The translations under genes were made by a program, and so were the position numbers. Shown here one piece after another: positions 1 to 6,860 of a DNA stretch of 31,307 bases. Below the pieces are notes generated by a model. That model saw nothing but the letters and a program-made list of their open reading frames with translations. It made no database searches and was not told where the DNA came from. Within the stretch, counting starts at the first letter, position 1; every line of letters starts with the position of its first letter. Source of the stretch: Candidatus Peregrinibacteria bacterium CG_4_10_14_0_2_um_filter_43_11 (GTDB lineage: Bacteria > Patescibacteriota > Gracilibacteria > UM-FILTER-43-11); the NCBI GenBank assembly GCA_002792495.1, contig PFOK01000020.1, positions 1 through 31,307 on the forward strand, given 5' to 3'.

Positions 1-11
1 CGATTGTTGTT

Positions 12-228
12 AACGTGAATTGCGAAATTCAAAATTGGTCTTAAAAAACCTGATTTTACCCTGAATGTGTTTTCTTCTACCTCATACCCCCCCTCATCCA
101 GAGCGTTAGCCGAGGGATCTAAATCCTGTAAAAACAATTTGGTATCAGATGCCTCGGCAAGCTTCGGCATGAGGAAGGGGGAGATATTCAGATTAAAACG
201 AGTAAAAAGTAATTTCGCAATTCACGTT
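12..228. repeat. MITE-like inverted repeat, 18-bp perfect arms
   Basis: AACGTGAATTGCGAAATT at 12-29 is exactly the reverse complement of 211-228. The arms enclose about 180 bp with no convincing ORF. TGTT lies directly outside each arm (8-11 and 229-232), which would fit a 4-bp target-site duplication. The interior holds one copy of a dispersed CTCATCC-type element. No transposase is present, so a non-autonomous element is an inference; a long cruciform or a transcription barrier upstream of the toxin-antitoxin promoter is the alternative. Confidence 0.6.
93..123 (+). repeat. Dispersed intergenic element, copy 1
   Basis: The text CTCATCCAGAGCGTTAGCCG followed by AGGGATCTAAA matches the element at 23312-23345 in nearly every position and, in reverse complement, the element at 2521-2546. 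All three lie in intergenic gaps. The family resembles the TCATTCTGAGCGAAG-type short repeats common in metagenome-derived genomes; that link is from memory. Confidence 0.5.
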
Positions 229-236
229 TGTTAACC

Positions 237-265
237 TTGAGTTTTTATTTAACATATGTTAAAAT
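237..265 (+). promoter_or_regulatory. Sigma70-type promoter of the toxin-antitoxin pair
   Basis: TTGAGT at 237-242 and TAAAAT at 260-265 are separated by 17 bp, placing the transcription start near 272, about 22 nt before the ATG at 294. The spacer and -10 box are covered by a palindromic operator. Confidence 0.6.
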
Positions 266-290
266 GATTATGCAGCTTAACATACGTTAA
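249..290. promoter_or_regulatory. Twin palindromic operators (TTAACATATGTTAA)
   Basis: TTAACATATGTTAA at 249-262 is a perfect 14-bp palindrome. TTAACATACGTTAA at 277-290 is the same site with one change. Their centres are 28 bp apart, close to three helical turns, so dimers would sit on about the same DNA face. One site covers the -10 region and the other the start of the transcript just before the ATG. This is the expected layout for autorepression, probably by the HTH domain of the first gene (inference). Confidence 0.7.
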
Positions 291-293
291 AAA

Positions 294-719
294 ATGAATG
301 ATTTTATTTCTACTACAGAGGCGGCCGAAAAGTTGGGGGTGAGTCGTGTGACAATTTTTAACATGATTAAAGACGGGCGAATTAAGCGAGCCATTAAAGT
401 GGGACGAAACTATATTATTCCTCGCAACTTTCAATGGGATTTTGTGGAAGATATTGCTAAAAAAATATTACCCATTCTTAAAAAACATAAAGTCAAACGA
501 GCGGGCATTTTTGGTTCCCGGGCATGTGGTTCTGAACGCAAGAATAGTGATTTAGATGTTTTAATCGAATTAAAAAGGGGGGAAAGTTTGTTTGATTTAG
601 CAAGGCTGAAAATCGCATTGGAAGAAGCTTTGGACATATCTGTTGACACCTTAACTTATGATGGAATATATCACTTATTAAGAGACAAAATTTTACGTCA
701 ACAATTCCCCATCTTATGA
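294..719 (+). CDS. HTH-fused MNT-domain nucleotidyltransferase (MntA-like antitoxin)
   Basis: This 141-aa protein has two parts. Residues 5-48 form an excisionase/MerR-type helix-turn-helix (STTEAAEKLGVSRVTIFNMI). Residues 60-140 form a minimal nucleotidyltransferase domain with GSR at 74-76 and the acidic pair SDLD (D86, D88), plus a possible third acid at D118 in ISVD. Family knowledge: MntA antitoxins add AMP to the partner HEPN toxin HepT. The HEPN gene follows with an ATGA overlap (716-719), so translation is probably coupled. MNT proteins of this kind usually lack an N-terminal DNA-binding domain, so this version likely also represses its own promoter through the twin palindromes at 249-290 (inference). 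ATG at 294 is the first start after the promoter. No clear Shine-Dalgarno is visible. Confidence 0.85.
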   Translation: MNDFISTTEAAEKLGVSRVTIFNMIKDGRIKRAIKVGRNYIIPRNFQWDFVEDIAKKILPILKKHKVKRAGIFGSRACGSERKNSDLDVLIELKRGESLFDLARLKIALEEALDISVDTLTYDGIYHLLRDKILRQQFPIL

Positions 720-1063
720 AAAAAGACCCCTTGATTTTAGTGGAGCATATTCTGGAGTGTATCGATTTAATTGAATCTTATTCCGAAGACATAAAAAGAG
801 TTGATTTTCTTAGGAAAACACAAATGCAAGATGCGATTGTACGTAGAGTAGAAATTATTGGTGAAGCTGCCAAAAATTTCCCTCAAAAAATCAAAGATCA
901 ATATTCTGATGTTTTTTGGAAAGAAATGGTTTCGACCAGAAATATTTTGGTGCATGCCTATACCGACATTAGCCTGGAAGTAATTTGGAGAATTGTAAAA
1001 AAAGAACTTTTGCCACTCAAAAAACAAATGCTTCAAATCAAATCAGATTTAGAGAAAGGATAA
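716..1063 (+). CDS. HEPN-domain toxin, HepT-like (DUF86)
   Basis: The 115-aa all-helical protein carries the HEPN signature RX4HXY as R75-NILV-H80-A-Y82 near its C-terminal third, preceded by VRRVEIIGEAAKN (42-54), typical of DUF86 proteins. In characterised HepT/MntA pairs the Arg and His belong to the RNase site and the Tyr is the AMPylation target. The gene overlaps the antitoxin by four bases, and a terminator-like hairpin follows at 1065, so the pair forms a closed two-gene unit. Length and motif are intact, so the toxin is probably functional. RNase activity is inferred from the family, not seen. Confidence 0.85.
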   Translation: MKKDPLILVEHILECIDLIESYSEDIKRVDFLRKTQMQDAIVRRVEIIGEAAKNFPQKIKDQYSDVFWKEMVSTRNILVHAYTDISLEVIWRIVKKELLPLKKQMLQIKSDLEKG

Positions 1064-1064
1064 G

Positions 1065-1092
1065 AACCCGTTGGTAAATTAACGAGTTTTTA
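1065..1092 (+). terminator. Probable intrinsic terminator after the toxin gene
   Basis: AACCCGTT (1065-1072) pairs with AACGAGTT (1081-1088) with one mismatch around an 8-nt loop. The 3' arm runs into TTTTTAATT. Confidence 0.5.
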
Positions 1093-1120
1093 ATTATACT
1101 TTCAATCAGGTGTTCAGGAT

Positions 1121-1822
1121 TTGAACTTTCTAGTCCACCATTTTATCCTTCTTGTAATCATTCGAATCTTGTTAGAGTCCTTTGTTAAATTCCTTGACCA
1201 AGTGATTGTCCGCGGAAAGATCCCCTATTTCTCTGCACTAAAAAAGATTGTTTTTTGTTTGTGGCCCCTCGCTATTTTTGCCTATTTCTTTATCAATTCG
1301 AATTTTAAGGATTATGGCGAACTTGGATGGAGCGTCTTAATTGCTGTCATGCTCATCCGCCCCCTTGCGGATGTTTTTCCTGATTTAAAGATTCTGCGAT
1401 CTCTGGTGATTTTACGAAAAGAATTCGGCATTTTAGCCGGAGTACTGATTGTGATTCATTCTTACGGGTATTTTCATGCTAAAAATCAGAACCTCTTTTT
1501 TGAAATATTCAATCCCCAATACTGGCATTTCGGTCACCCGTTTTTGTGGGGCCTACTTGGGTTTTTAATAACGTTACTTCTGTTACTCACTTCCAATCGG
1601 TTCTCGGTACGACTATTAAAACGCCACTGGAAAAAAGTTCAGCTACTCGCCTACCCTCTTTTCTTTTTTAGCGCGATTCATATTGCCTTGGTTAAAAAAG
1701 GGGAGGCAATGGAAGTTCTGTTGCCTGTTCTGGCCGTCAGTGTGCTCTGGGCGATGGCCCGTTTTAAGGTAAAGATATCGGTTCTTCGTAATCAACTGAA
1801 CGAAGAGCGGAGAGTCGAATGA
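1121..1822 (+). CDS. Ferric-reductase-like transmembrane protein (MsrQ/YedZ-like)
   Basis: This is a 233-aa integral membrane protein with about six hydrophobic segments. It resembles the heme-b membrane subunit MsrQ/YedZ: PLADVFPDLKILRSLVILRK (81-100) before FGILAG corresponds to the loop and R-R/K-x-x-G region, H113 in the following helix and H187 in SAIHIAL are likely heme ligands, and HWKKVQLLAYPLF resembles the W-x-x-L/V-H/Q-x-L-x-Y segment. No MsrP partner is adjacent, so the electron acceptor is unknown. The frame has no upstream ATG; the TTG at 1121 with AGG shortly before it is the most likely start. The gene lies tail to tail with the methyltransferase at 1828, only 5 bp away. Assignment to the superfamily is fairly sure; the subfamily is not. 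Confidence 0.65.
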   Translation: MNFLVHHFILLVIIRILLESFVKFLDQVIVRGKIPYFSALKKIVFCLWPLAIFAYFFINSNFKDYGELGWSVLIAVMLIRPLADVFPDLKILRSLVILRKEFGILAGVLIVIHSYGYFHAKNQNLFFEIFNPQYWHFGHPFLWGLLGFLITLLLLLTSNRFSVRLLKRHWKKVQLLAYPLFFFSAIHIALVKKGEAMEVLLPVLAVSVLWAMARFKVKISVLRNQLNEERRVE

Positions 1823-1827
1823 ATAGC

Positions 1828-2403
1828 TTATTTTTTTGTGTACACAAAAACACTGTCTTCTTCCTGCGTCGGCTGTAAATCGTGGATGCGAAAGGCGTTG
1901 GATATGAGACGGGTTCCGGGTTTTAACGTTGGCCAGATTTCTTTGTAAAATCGCTTCATGGCATTCGGCATGATGTAACAGAAAATAATATCCGCGTCGT
2001 CGTAATTTTGTTTCCACATATCCCCGAAGTACAGATTTGCCTTCGAGCCGATCAGTAGTTTTTTTAGTTTTCCAAAAATAACCAAAGGAATGGAAAGTTC
2101 ATATCCGATCGCCTTTTTGGCCTGTTTAGCCGCCTGAAAAATAAGCCAGCCTCCCCCAAAACCGATTTCGTACACTGTGTCTTTTGAGGTGATATCGGCC
2201 AGCTTGAGCATGGTCACATGACGTTTGCGACTGGAGGGAACAAAAGGCGCTGTGGTAAAAGCGGCATAAAGCCCGGGAATAATGAGCACAAAAAAGACCA
2301 GTACGATCCATCGCGGGTCAAACCACTGACTCCATCCGAATAAAAGAATGAGGGTGGTTACACTGATTCCTCCAAGAAGAATAAATATAATGCTTTCGGC
2401 CAT
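1828..2403 (-). CDS. Membrane-anchored SAM methyltransferase, FAM173-like
   Basis: The 191-aa protein has two N-terminal membrane helices (about 4-24 and 31-51). A class I methyltransferase core follows, with motif I VYEIGFGGG at 77-85, YELS at 101-104 and a GDMW segment where the FAM173 family has a comparable D-L/M-W. The arrangement of one or two membrane segments, an acidic motif I and the GYEL-x-P-L sequence matches bacterial relatives of FAM173, a family whose eukaryotic members methylate lysine on membrane proteins. The substrate here is unknown. The ATG at 2403 is followed directly by the hydrophobic segment expected of an anchor. The gene is convergent with the ferric-reductase-like gene. 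Confidence 0.7.
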   Translation of the reverse strand: MAESIIFILLGGISVTTLILLFGWSQWFDPRWIVLVFFVLIIPGLYAAFTTAPFVPSSRKRHVTMLKLADITSKDTVYEIGFGGGWLIFQAAKQAKKAIGYELSIPLVIFGKLKKLLIGSKANLYFGDMWKQNYDDADIIFCYIMPNAMKRFYKEIWPTLKPGTRLISNAFRIHDLQPTQEEDSVFVYTKK

Positions 2404-2466
2404 GAAATGAATTTACGAAATAACGAAGTAACGATATAACGTAAAAAAAAGAAATACAAGGAAACC

Positions 2467-2495
2467 TTGATCCCCTCTTTATCTGTCACTATAAT
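2467..2495 (+). promoter_or_regulatory. Promoter of tRNA-Val
   Basis: TTGATC (2467-2472) and a perfect TATAAT (2490-2495) are spaced by 17 bp. The predicted start near 2502 leaves a leader of about 87 nt before the mature tRNA at 2589. Confidence 0.6.
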
Positions 2496-2509
2496 GGCTA
2501 CACGTTACG

Positions 2510-2554
2510 GGCGATTGGTAGATCCTTCGTTTTACTCAGGATGAGCTAATCGCA
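2510..2554. repeat. Hairpin in the tRNA-Val leader, carrying a dispersed element
   Basis: GCGATTGGTAGATCCT (2510-2525) is largely complementary to AGGATGAGCTAATCGC (2539-2554), 11 of 16 positions. Positions 2521-2546 are a reverse-complement copy of the CTCATCC element. GGGCGATT at 2509-2516 repeats the first bases of the tRNA, and GAGCTAATCGC is the exact complement of GCGATTAGCTC inside the tRNA (2591-2601), so the leader could mispair with the tRNA 5' half. Confidence 0.5.
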
Positions 2555-2588
2555 AGCCGTTCACTTCCTCATTTCATTCGTTGTTCAC

Positions 2589-2665
2589 GGGCGATTAGCT
2601 CAGTTGGTTAGAGCGTATGATTGACGTTCATAAGGTCAGTGGTTCGACTCCACTATCGCCCACCA
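2589..2665 (+). tRNA. tRNA-Val (anticodon GAC)
   Basis: A full cloverleaf is visible. The acceptor stem is GGGCGAT/ATCGCCC and the D arm is GCTC...GAGC. The anticodon stem TATGA/TCATA holds loop TTGACGT with anticodon GAC. The T arm is AGTGG-TTCGACT-CCACT and the discriminator is A (2662). The 3' CCA (2663-2665) is encoded. Confidence 0.95.
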
Positions 2666-2806
2666 TTCAACTCGCGCAACGAGTCGAATACTCTGAATAA
2701 ACGAAGCTTACCGAAAGGCATGTTTAAATGAAACCGTTGTTTTGAACATAAAAAATGATATAATTCTGCACAATGTTTTTATGATTTTTTTGGCTGAAAA
2801 TTATAA

Positions 2807-2834
2807 TTGACAAATTTACAAAACAATGTAATAA
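2807..2834 (+). promoter_or_regulatory. Strong promoter of the histidine kinase gene
   Basis: TTGACA (2807-2812) is followed after 16 bp by TAATAA (829-834 of the 2.8-kb stretch; AATAAT with 17 bp is equally possible), preceded by TG. The predicted start near 2842 leaves about 17 nt of 5' UTR. The TTGACAAATTT form recurs at 6800 and 18691. Confidence 0.7.
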
Positions 2835-2858
2835 TTTGCTTCTATCAAAATAATACCC

Positions 2859-3749
2859 ATGTCCTCCTCCCACACTCTATGTTCGGATGACTTACCTACT
2901 GGTGAAGTAATGCCTATCCCCGACCCAAAAACGCAACGTCCCCGTGGTCGGTTGCGTACCACTGTAGCAAGGCTTCTTGAACCATTGGCCAACTATTTAC
3001 GCCCTCAGGATGAGGTAGCGGGCCTTCGTGAACAATTGGAGGTGGCCTTGCGAGAGAAAGACCAGATGGCAACCAGGGTAGATGTCTTAGAGCTTGTTAT
3101 GCAGGCGACCAGACATGACCTGAATAACCTTCTTGCTGTTATTGGTGGAAACGCTGAGTTGATAATGATATCTCCCTCTGGGGATAACGGTGAAAAGGCA
3201 CAAAGGATTGGACGTTCTTCAGAAATAATTCAGGAACTGCTAACAGCACTGTCTGACTTTATTAGCGGAAAACCCTTTCATGATCCTGTTGATATTAATC
3301 AGATTATAAATAAAACGATGGAGGTGTTTTTTGACCATCGCGATGCTATTCAAATTAATGTAGCAGCCGGAACAACAGCTATCGGTCATGAGGGACTTTT
3401 ATTACACGTATTTGAAAATCTAATCGCCAATGCGATCCATTATGCGGAAACGCAGCGGCCAATAGCCATTCAAATTACTGCGACTGATTCTGAAGAAGAT
3501 GGCTTTTTACAAGTTACCATGACGGACAATGGAGTGGGAGTGACTGAAGATGAACGTGATGCTATTTTTAAAAAAGGAGTGAGAGGCAATAACCATAACA
3601 GAGCGGGATCCGGCTTAGGTCTTGCTATTTGTAAAATGATTGTGGAACATCATGGAGGACGTACTTGGGTAGAATCTGCACCTGGAGAAGGAGCGCGGTT
3701 TTGTTTTACTTTAAAAAAAATGACTGTCACAGATGCCTCAGATTCTTAA
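2859..3749 (+). CDS. Soluble orphan sensor histidine kinase
   Basis: The 296-aa protein has no signal peptide, membrane segment or recognisable sensor domain. Residues 1-45 are polar and basic. A short coiled coil (51-80) leads into the phosphoacceptor helix with RHDLNNLLAVIGG (His86). The HATPase_c domain has the N box ENLIANAIHY (187 and 191 are the key Asn), G1 DNGVG (223-227), the F-box region AIFKKG, and G2 GSGLGLAI (250-257), so all ATP-binding boxes are intact. No response regulator lies next to it. The H-box variant HDLNN is typical of soluble or hybrid-type kinases acting in phosphorelays. It has its own strong promoter and a terminator over its stop codon, so it is probably transcribed alone. 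Input and partner are unknown. Confidence 0.88.
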   Translation: MSSSHTLCSDDLPTGEVMPIPDPKTQRPRGRLRTTVARLLEPLANYLRPQDEVAGLREQLEVALREKDQMATRVDVLELVMQATRHDLNNLLAVIGGNAELIMISPSGDNGEKAQRIGRSSEIIQELLTALSDFISGKPFHDPVDINQIINKTMEVFFDHRDAIQINVAAGTTAIGHEGLLLHVFENLIANAIHYAETQRPIAIQITATDSEEDGFLQVTMTDNGVGVTEDERDAIFKKGVRGNNHNRAGSGLGLAICKMIVEHHGGRTWVESAPGEGARFCFTLKKMTVTDASDS

Positions 3750-3786
3750 TCCCAAGTGGATAATTCAAATGGATTAAGAGTTTTTA
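3744..3786. terminator. Intrinsic terminator between histidine kinase and cutA
   Basis: TCTTAATCC (3744-3752) pairs perfectly with GGATTAAGA (3771-3779) around an 18-nt loop, followed by GTTTTTA on the plus strand. The hairpin overlaps the stop codons of both convergent genes. Confidence 0.6.
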
Positions 3787-4085
3787 TCCACCCATTTTAA
3801 GAAATCAGAATTGCCGTAATCCAGACTCCAAAATACCACGCATGGACATTCGTAGGAGTGGATTTCACGAACAACCTGAATGATTTTTTCCTCATTCTTA
3901 GTCCGCGTTTTGATGACAATAGCCGCTTCCTTTTTTTTGATGAGTTCTTTCTTCCATACAAAATAAGATTCGGCGTCCGGCAAGATAGTGGCGCACGCGA
4001 TTAGGCCTTCGGCGAGCAGGGTTTCGACAATTTGTTTTGCTTCTGCCTTAGTAGGCGCAGTGATGTAACCTACGCTGAGTTTCAT
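3774..4085 (-). CDS. cutA: CutA1-like divalent-cation tolerance protein
   Basis: The 103-aa length and sequence match the small trimeric CutA1 family throughout. The N-terminal strand MKLSVGYITAPTKAEAKQIV is followed by LLAEGLIACATILP, the ESYFVWKKELIKKKEAAIVIKT hairpin region and the C-terminal HSYECPCVVFWSLDYGNSDFLKW segment. CutA proteins form ferredoxin-like trimers; the historical role in copper tolerance is not well supported in most bacteria, so the function is best left open. The gene ends inside a shared terminator with the convergent kinase. Its upstream region (4086-4254) is full of ATTCGGAT-type repeats. Confidence 0.93.
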   Translation of the reverse strand: MKLSVGYITAPTKAEAKQIVETLLAEGLIACATILPDAESYFVWKKELIKKKEAAIVIKTRTKNEEKIIQVVREIHSYECPCVVFWSLDYGNSDFLKWVDKNS

Positions 4086-4095
4086 AAATCATATG

Positions 4096-4238
4096 ATCCG
4101 AATCGGATTCGTTATATTATTTTCCTTTTGTTAAACCTATGGAAATGTCTGACAGATACGAATGAAATGAATGATCCGAATAAGAATAATAATTCTGTAA
4201 TTCATTCGGATTATTCGGGATATTCGAAAAATTCGGAT
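4096..4238. repeat. Cluster of ATCCGAAT/ATTCGGAT sites upstream of cutA
   Basis: Exact octamers occur at 4096-4103, 4174-4181, 4204-4211 and 4231-4238, with near copies AATCGGAT (4101-4108), ATACGAAT (4157-4164) and ATTCGGGAT (4213-4221). The first pair makes an odd palindrome ATCCGA-A-TCGGAT (4096-4108); the second and third can pair as a stem with a 22-nt loop. Regulator binding sites for cutA or a decayed repeat element are both possible. Confidence 0.5.
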
Positions 4239-4254
4239 ATTAGGATTATTTAAA

Positions 4255-4839
4255 TTAAAATATAAGGGAATACTGTAGCTCTTCCGGTTCGTGTTTTTTC
4301 ATCATTCTATTCAGAATCTCCGTTAATACCCGGACGTCATAGAGGGCGCGGTGGAATTGATCTCCTTCAAATTCGACCCCCCAATGTCGTGCCACTTCGA
4401 TCAGTTTGGCCGGCATCATTTGCTCGCGTGCGTAACCCACGGTACAAGCTGTCTCTTCGTTCTGATAGGGTTTCATTCCGTGTTGTATCAGGTTGGAGTT
4501 GAGCATGTCGTAATCGAATTTTACATTATGCGCGATGAGAGCGCGATCGCCACAGAAACGGATAAAGTCGCTCAGTACTTCTTTTGGGCTGCGGGCGGAT
4601 TCGATTTCTTCCGCAGGGATTTGGTGCACCTCCCACGCGCCAGGGGTGATTTTGTTGGGGTTGACCTTCATGAGTTCCTGGAAGGTTTTTGGCTCTTTTC
4701 CTTTTTCCCAAATCAAACCGGCGATTTCGATAATGTCGTCATGGAATGTGTTGAGCCCTGTTGTTTCGGTATCAAAAACCACGAAACTTTCTCCGGAATA
4801 AAAACGACGCACGAGATCTTGGAAGGGGATGGGTTTCAT
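4255..4839 (-). CDS. DnaQ-like 3'-5' exonuclease (DEDDh family)
   Basis: The 194-aa single-domain protein has all three exonuclease motifs: Exo I FDTETTGL (D23, E25), Exo II AHNVKFDYDML (D109), and Exo III HRALYDV (H163, D168), giving the DEDDh set of metal ligands and catalytic His. HQIPAEEI (72-79) and the length match the epsilon-subunit-like or oligoribonuclease-like RNase T branch. It could be the proofreading subunit of DNA polymerase III or a stand-alone nuclease; nothing nearby decides this. The start ATG at 4839 precedes a typical N-terminus. The ArfB-like gene lies 67 bp upstream on the same strand, so co-transcription is possible. Confidence 0.85.
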   Translation of the reverse strand: MKPIPFQDLVRRFYSGESFVVFDTETTGLNTFHDDIIEIAGLIWEKGKEPKTFQELMKVNPNKITPGAWEVHQIPAEEIESARSPKEVLSDFIRFCGDRALIAHNVKFDYDMLNSNLIQHGMKPYQNEETACTVGYAREQMMPAKLIEVARHWGVEFEGDQFHRALYDVRVLTEILNRMMKKHEPEELQYSLIF

Positions 4840-4906
4840 AATTTTAAATTTTTAATTCTTAATTTTTAGACCAATGGATGAAGCTGAAAATTTTAAGCCA
4901 TAAAAA

Positions 4907-5332
4907 TTAACTCAATTCTACTTTTTGTCGGGTTTGTTTTTTAGAGCTTTGATGTTTTTTTGTTTCAAGCCGCTTTTCTTTTGATCGCCTGGATACTTTG
5001 GTTTTTTTGCGAAAAGGAGGGGTGTAGAAATAGTCATGGAGTTTTTTGGCGAGCTGACCAAAAGCGAGTAAAAGATTTTGATGTTGATTGCGCTCCGCGA
5101 TGGATCGCGCGATTAGCTCTTGCGTACGAACGGCATAGCGCCGATAGGACGGAGGGATGGTGTAGATTAAACGAACGCCATTTTGGTGACGATTGACGTT
5201 TTGCCCACCCGGACCACCGGAAAAGTAAGAAATAAAAAGATCTTCTTTGTGAATGACCAAATCCCCTTTTACACCAAAATGAACAGTGAGTATTAGATTT
5301 TCCCGATCGAAAGTGACGAAAGAATTCTGCAT
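4907..5332 (-). CDS. ArfB/YaeJ-like ribosome rescue factor (RF-1 domain)
   Basis: The 141-aa protein has the GGQ catalytic loop in SGGPGGQNVNRHQNGVRL (Gly42-Gly43-Gln44), which hydrolyses peptidyl-tRNA in the ribosomal A site. Codon-recognition domains of RF1/RF2 are absent. The C-terminus is a long basic tail (about 108-138, rich in Lys and Arg, with SRRSKEKRLETKK), as in ArfB/ICT1, where the tail enters the empty mRNA channel of stalled ribosomes. PrfH-type factors are the other possibility, but the tail and length favour ArfB. ATG at 5332 is the first start in frame. Confidence 0.85.
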   Translation of the reverse strand: MQNSFVTFDRENLILTVHFGVKGDLVIHKEDLFISYFSGGPGGQNVNRHQNGVRLIYTIPPSYRRYAVRTQELIARSIAERNQHQNLLLAFGQLAKKLHDYFYTPPFRKKTKVSRRSKEKRLETKKHQSSKKQTRQKVELS

Positions 5333-5360
5333 GTGGGTATGATACCAAAACGATCCGCTT

Positions 5361-5389
5361 TTGACATCCCTCTTTTCCCTCTCTACAAT
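5361..5389 (+). promoter_or_regulatory. Promoter of the U32-family gene
   Basis: TTGACA (5361-5366) and TACAAT (5384-5389) are spaced by exactly 17 bp. The predicted start near 5396 gives a leader of about 103 nt, unusually long for this window. Confidence 0.65.
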
Positions 5390-5423
5390 GGCTTTTGCTG
5401 AAATTGATATAAGAATTTATTAA

Positions 5424-5440
5424 TTTAATGTTGCATTAAA
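5424..5440. promoter_or_regulatory. Palindrome in the U32 gene leader
   Basis: TTTAATG-TTG-CATTAAA is a perfect 7-bp inverted repeat with a 3-nt spacer inside the predicted 5' UTR. It could be an operator or an RNA hairpin. Confidence 0.35.
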
Positions 5441-5498
5441 ATAATAAATCAATCAAATAAAAAAGGATTATAAATTTCAAATATTAATTATCGACACT

Positions 5499-6803
5499 AT
5501 GTCCACTTTTAAACCCGAAATACTCGCACCGGCCGGAGATTTGGAGAAGTTAAAGACCGCTTTTTTGTACGGAGCGGATGCATGCTACATGGGCGTTAAA
5601 TCGATGAGCATGCGCGTGAAGGAAAATGAGATTGAACAAGATGAACTGGAGGAGGCGATCCTGCTCGCGCGGGAGCTAGGGAAAAAGCTGTATCTGACGA
5701 TGAATATTCACGCGCACGAAAACCGACTGAATTTTCTGGAAAAAGAAATTGACTACTTGAAACAGCTTCATGAACGGGGGGTTGATCCGGACGCGATTCT
5801 GATTTCCGATGTGGGCGTGATCATGATTTTAAGGGAACAATGCCCCTGGATTCCCATTCACATCAGCACGCAGGCCAATATTTTAAATTCCGCCGGGATT
5901 GAATTTTGGGCCAAACAGGGGGTAACGCGTGTGGTTTTGGGGCGGGAAGTGAGTCTGCGGGAAGTGAAACAAATCCGTAAAAAACTGAAGGCGCGACAAG
6001 TAGAAGTGGAGATTGAAAGTTTTGTTCACGGAGCCATGTGCATGGCTTATTCCGGACGGTGTTTGCTTTCGAGTTTTATGTGTAACCGGGATGCGAATGA
6101 AGGCATGTGCGCTCATTCCTGTCGTTGGAATTACAAAATGCATGACGTTAAACCTCCGACGATAGAAGGGGCGGACGGAACTGAATATTTTTTAGAGGAA
6201 GAGCTGAGACCGGGGCAATACATTCCTGTTGAGGAAGACAAGGAGGGAACTTATTTTATGAGCTCAAAGGACATGTGTATGGCGGAGCATCTAGTGGATT
6301 TGATTGAGGCCCAAGTTGACTCGTTAAAAATCGAAGGACGACACAAAACACTGTATTACGTCGCTATCGCGTCACGCATTTACCGCCAGGCTCTCGATCT
6401 GGCCATGAAGGGCAAACCGCTGACGGAGGAAATTCTGGATTTGGTAGCATCGATAAACACCCGCGGTTATTTTACCGGATTTTGGTATGGCAGACCTGGC
6501 GCGGAAGGGCAGAAATATGAGGAACGACGGGATTACAATGATGATTATTGTTTTGCCGGCGTGATTCGAAAGGCGGAGGGAAACTGTGTAACGATGGAAG
6601 TAAAAAATACCTTGAAACAAGGGGATAGATTGGACGTGATCACTCCGGATAAAACTATTCCGTTTGTCCTTCACGAATTCCATGATGCCCAAAACGGCAC
6701 ATTGATCGAAGCAGCCCATCCCGGCCAAGGGTTTAGAATTACCTTTACAATAGAACAGCCGTTACAGGTGGGGTACGTGGTACGAAAAAAGAAAAGGAGT
6801 TGA
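5499..6803 (+). CDS. U32-family protein, TrhP-like tRNA hydroxylation enzyme
   Basis: The 434-aa protein starts with the family hallmark PEILAPAGDLEKLKTAFLYGAD and carries the U32 signature FVHGAMCMAYSGRCLLS (175-191). Cys181, Cys188, Cys204 and Cys208, plus nearby Cys195, lie where U32 proteins bind an iron-sulfur cluster. SLKIEGRHKTLYYVA and a C-terminal beta-rich domain (about 350-430, ending QVGYVVRKKKRS) match the long subgroup represented by E. coli YegQ (TrhP), which uses prephenate for 5-hydroxyuridine at tRNA position 34. The protease name is historical. The length fits TrhP (about 450 aa) rather than the larger RlhA. The gene has its own promoter; the next promoter's -35 box overlaps its stop codon. 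Confidence 0.8.
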   Translation: MSTFKPEILAPAGDLEKLKTAFLYGADACYMGVKSMSMRVKENEIEQDELEEAILLARELGKKLYLTMNIHAHENRLNFLEKEIDYLKQLHERGVDPDAILISDVGVIMILREQCPWIPIHISTQANILNSAGIEFWAKQGVTRVVLGREVSLREVKQIRKKLKARQVEVEIESFVHGAMCMAYSGRCLLSSFMCNRDANEGMCAHSCRWNYKMHDVKPPTIEGADGTEYFLEEELRPGQYIPVEEDKEGTYFMSSKDMCMAEHLVDLIEAQVDSLKIEGRHKTLYYVAIASRIYRQALDLAMKGKPLTEEILDLVASINTRGYFTGFWYGRPGAEGQKYEERRDYNDDYCFAGVIRKAEGNCVTMEVKNTLKQGDRLDVITPDKTIPFVLHEFHDAQNGTLIEAAHPGQGFRITFTIEQPLQVGYVVRKKKRS

Positions 6804-6829
6804 CAAATTTTGTTTTTTGAACATAAAAT
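6800..6829 (+). promoter_or_regulatory. Promoter overlapping the U32 gene stop codon
   Basis: TTGACA (6800-6805) contains the TGA stop at 6801-6803. TAAAAT follows at 6824-6829 with an 18-bp spacer. The predicted start near 6836 is 25 nt before the ATG of the small gene at 6861. Confidence 0.55.
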
Positions 6830-6860
6830 ACACCCTAACTCAATTTAACTCTTTTTTTAA

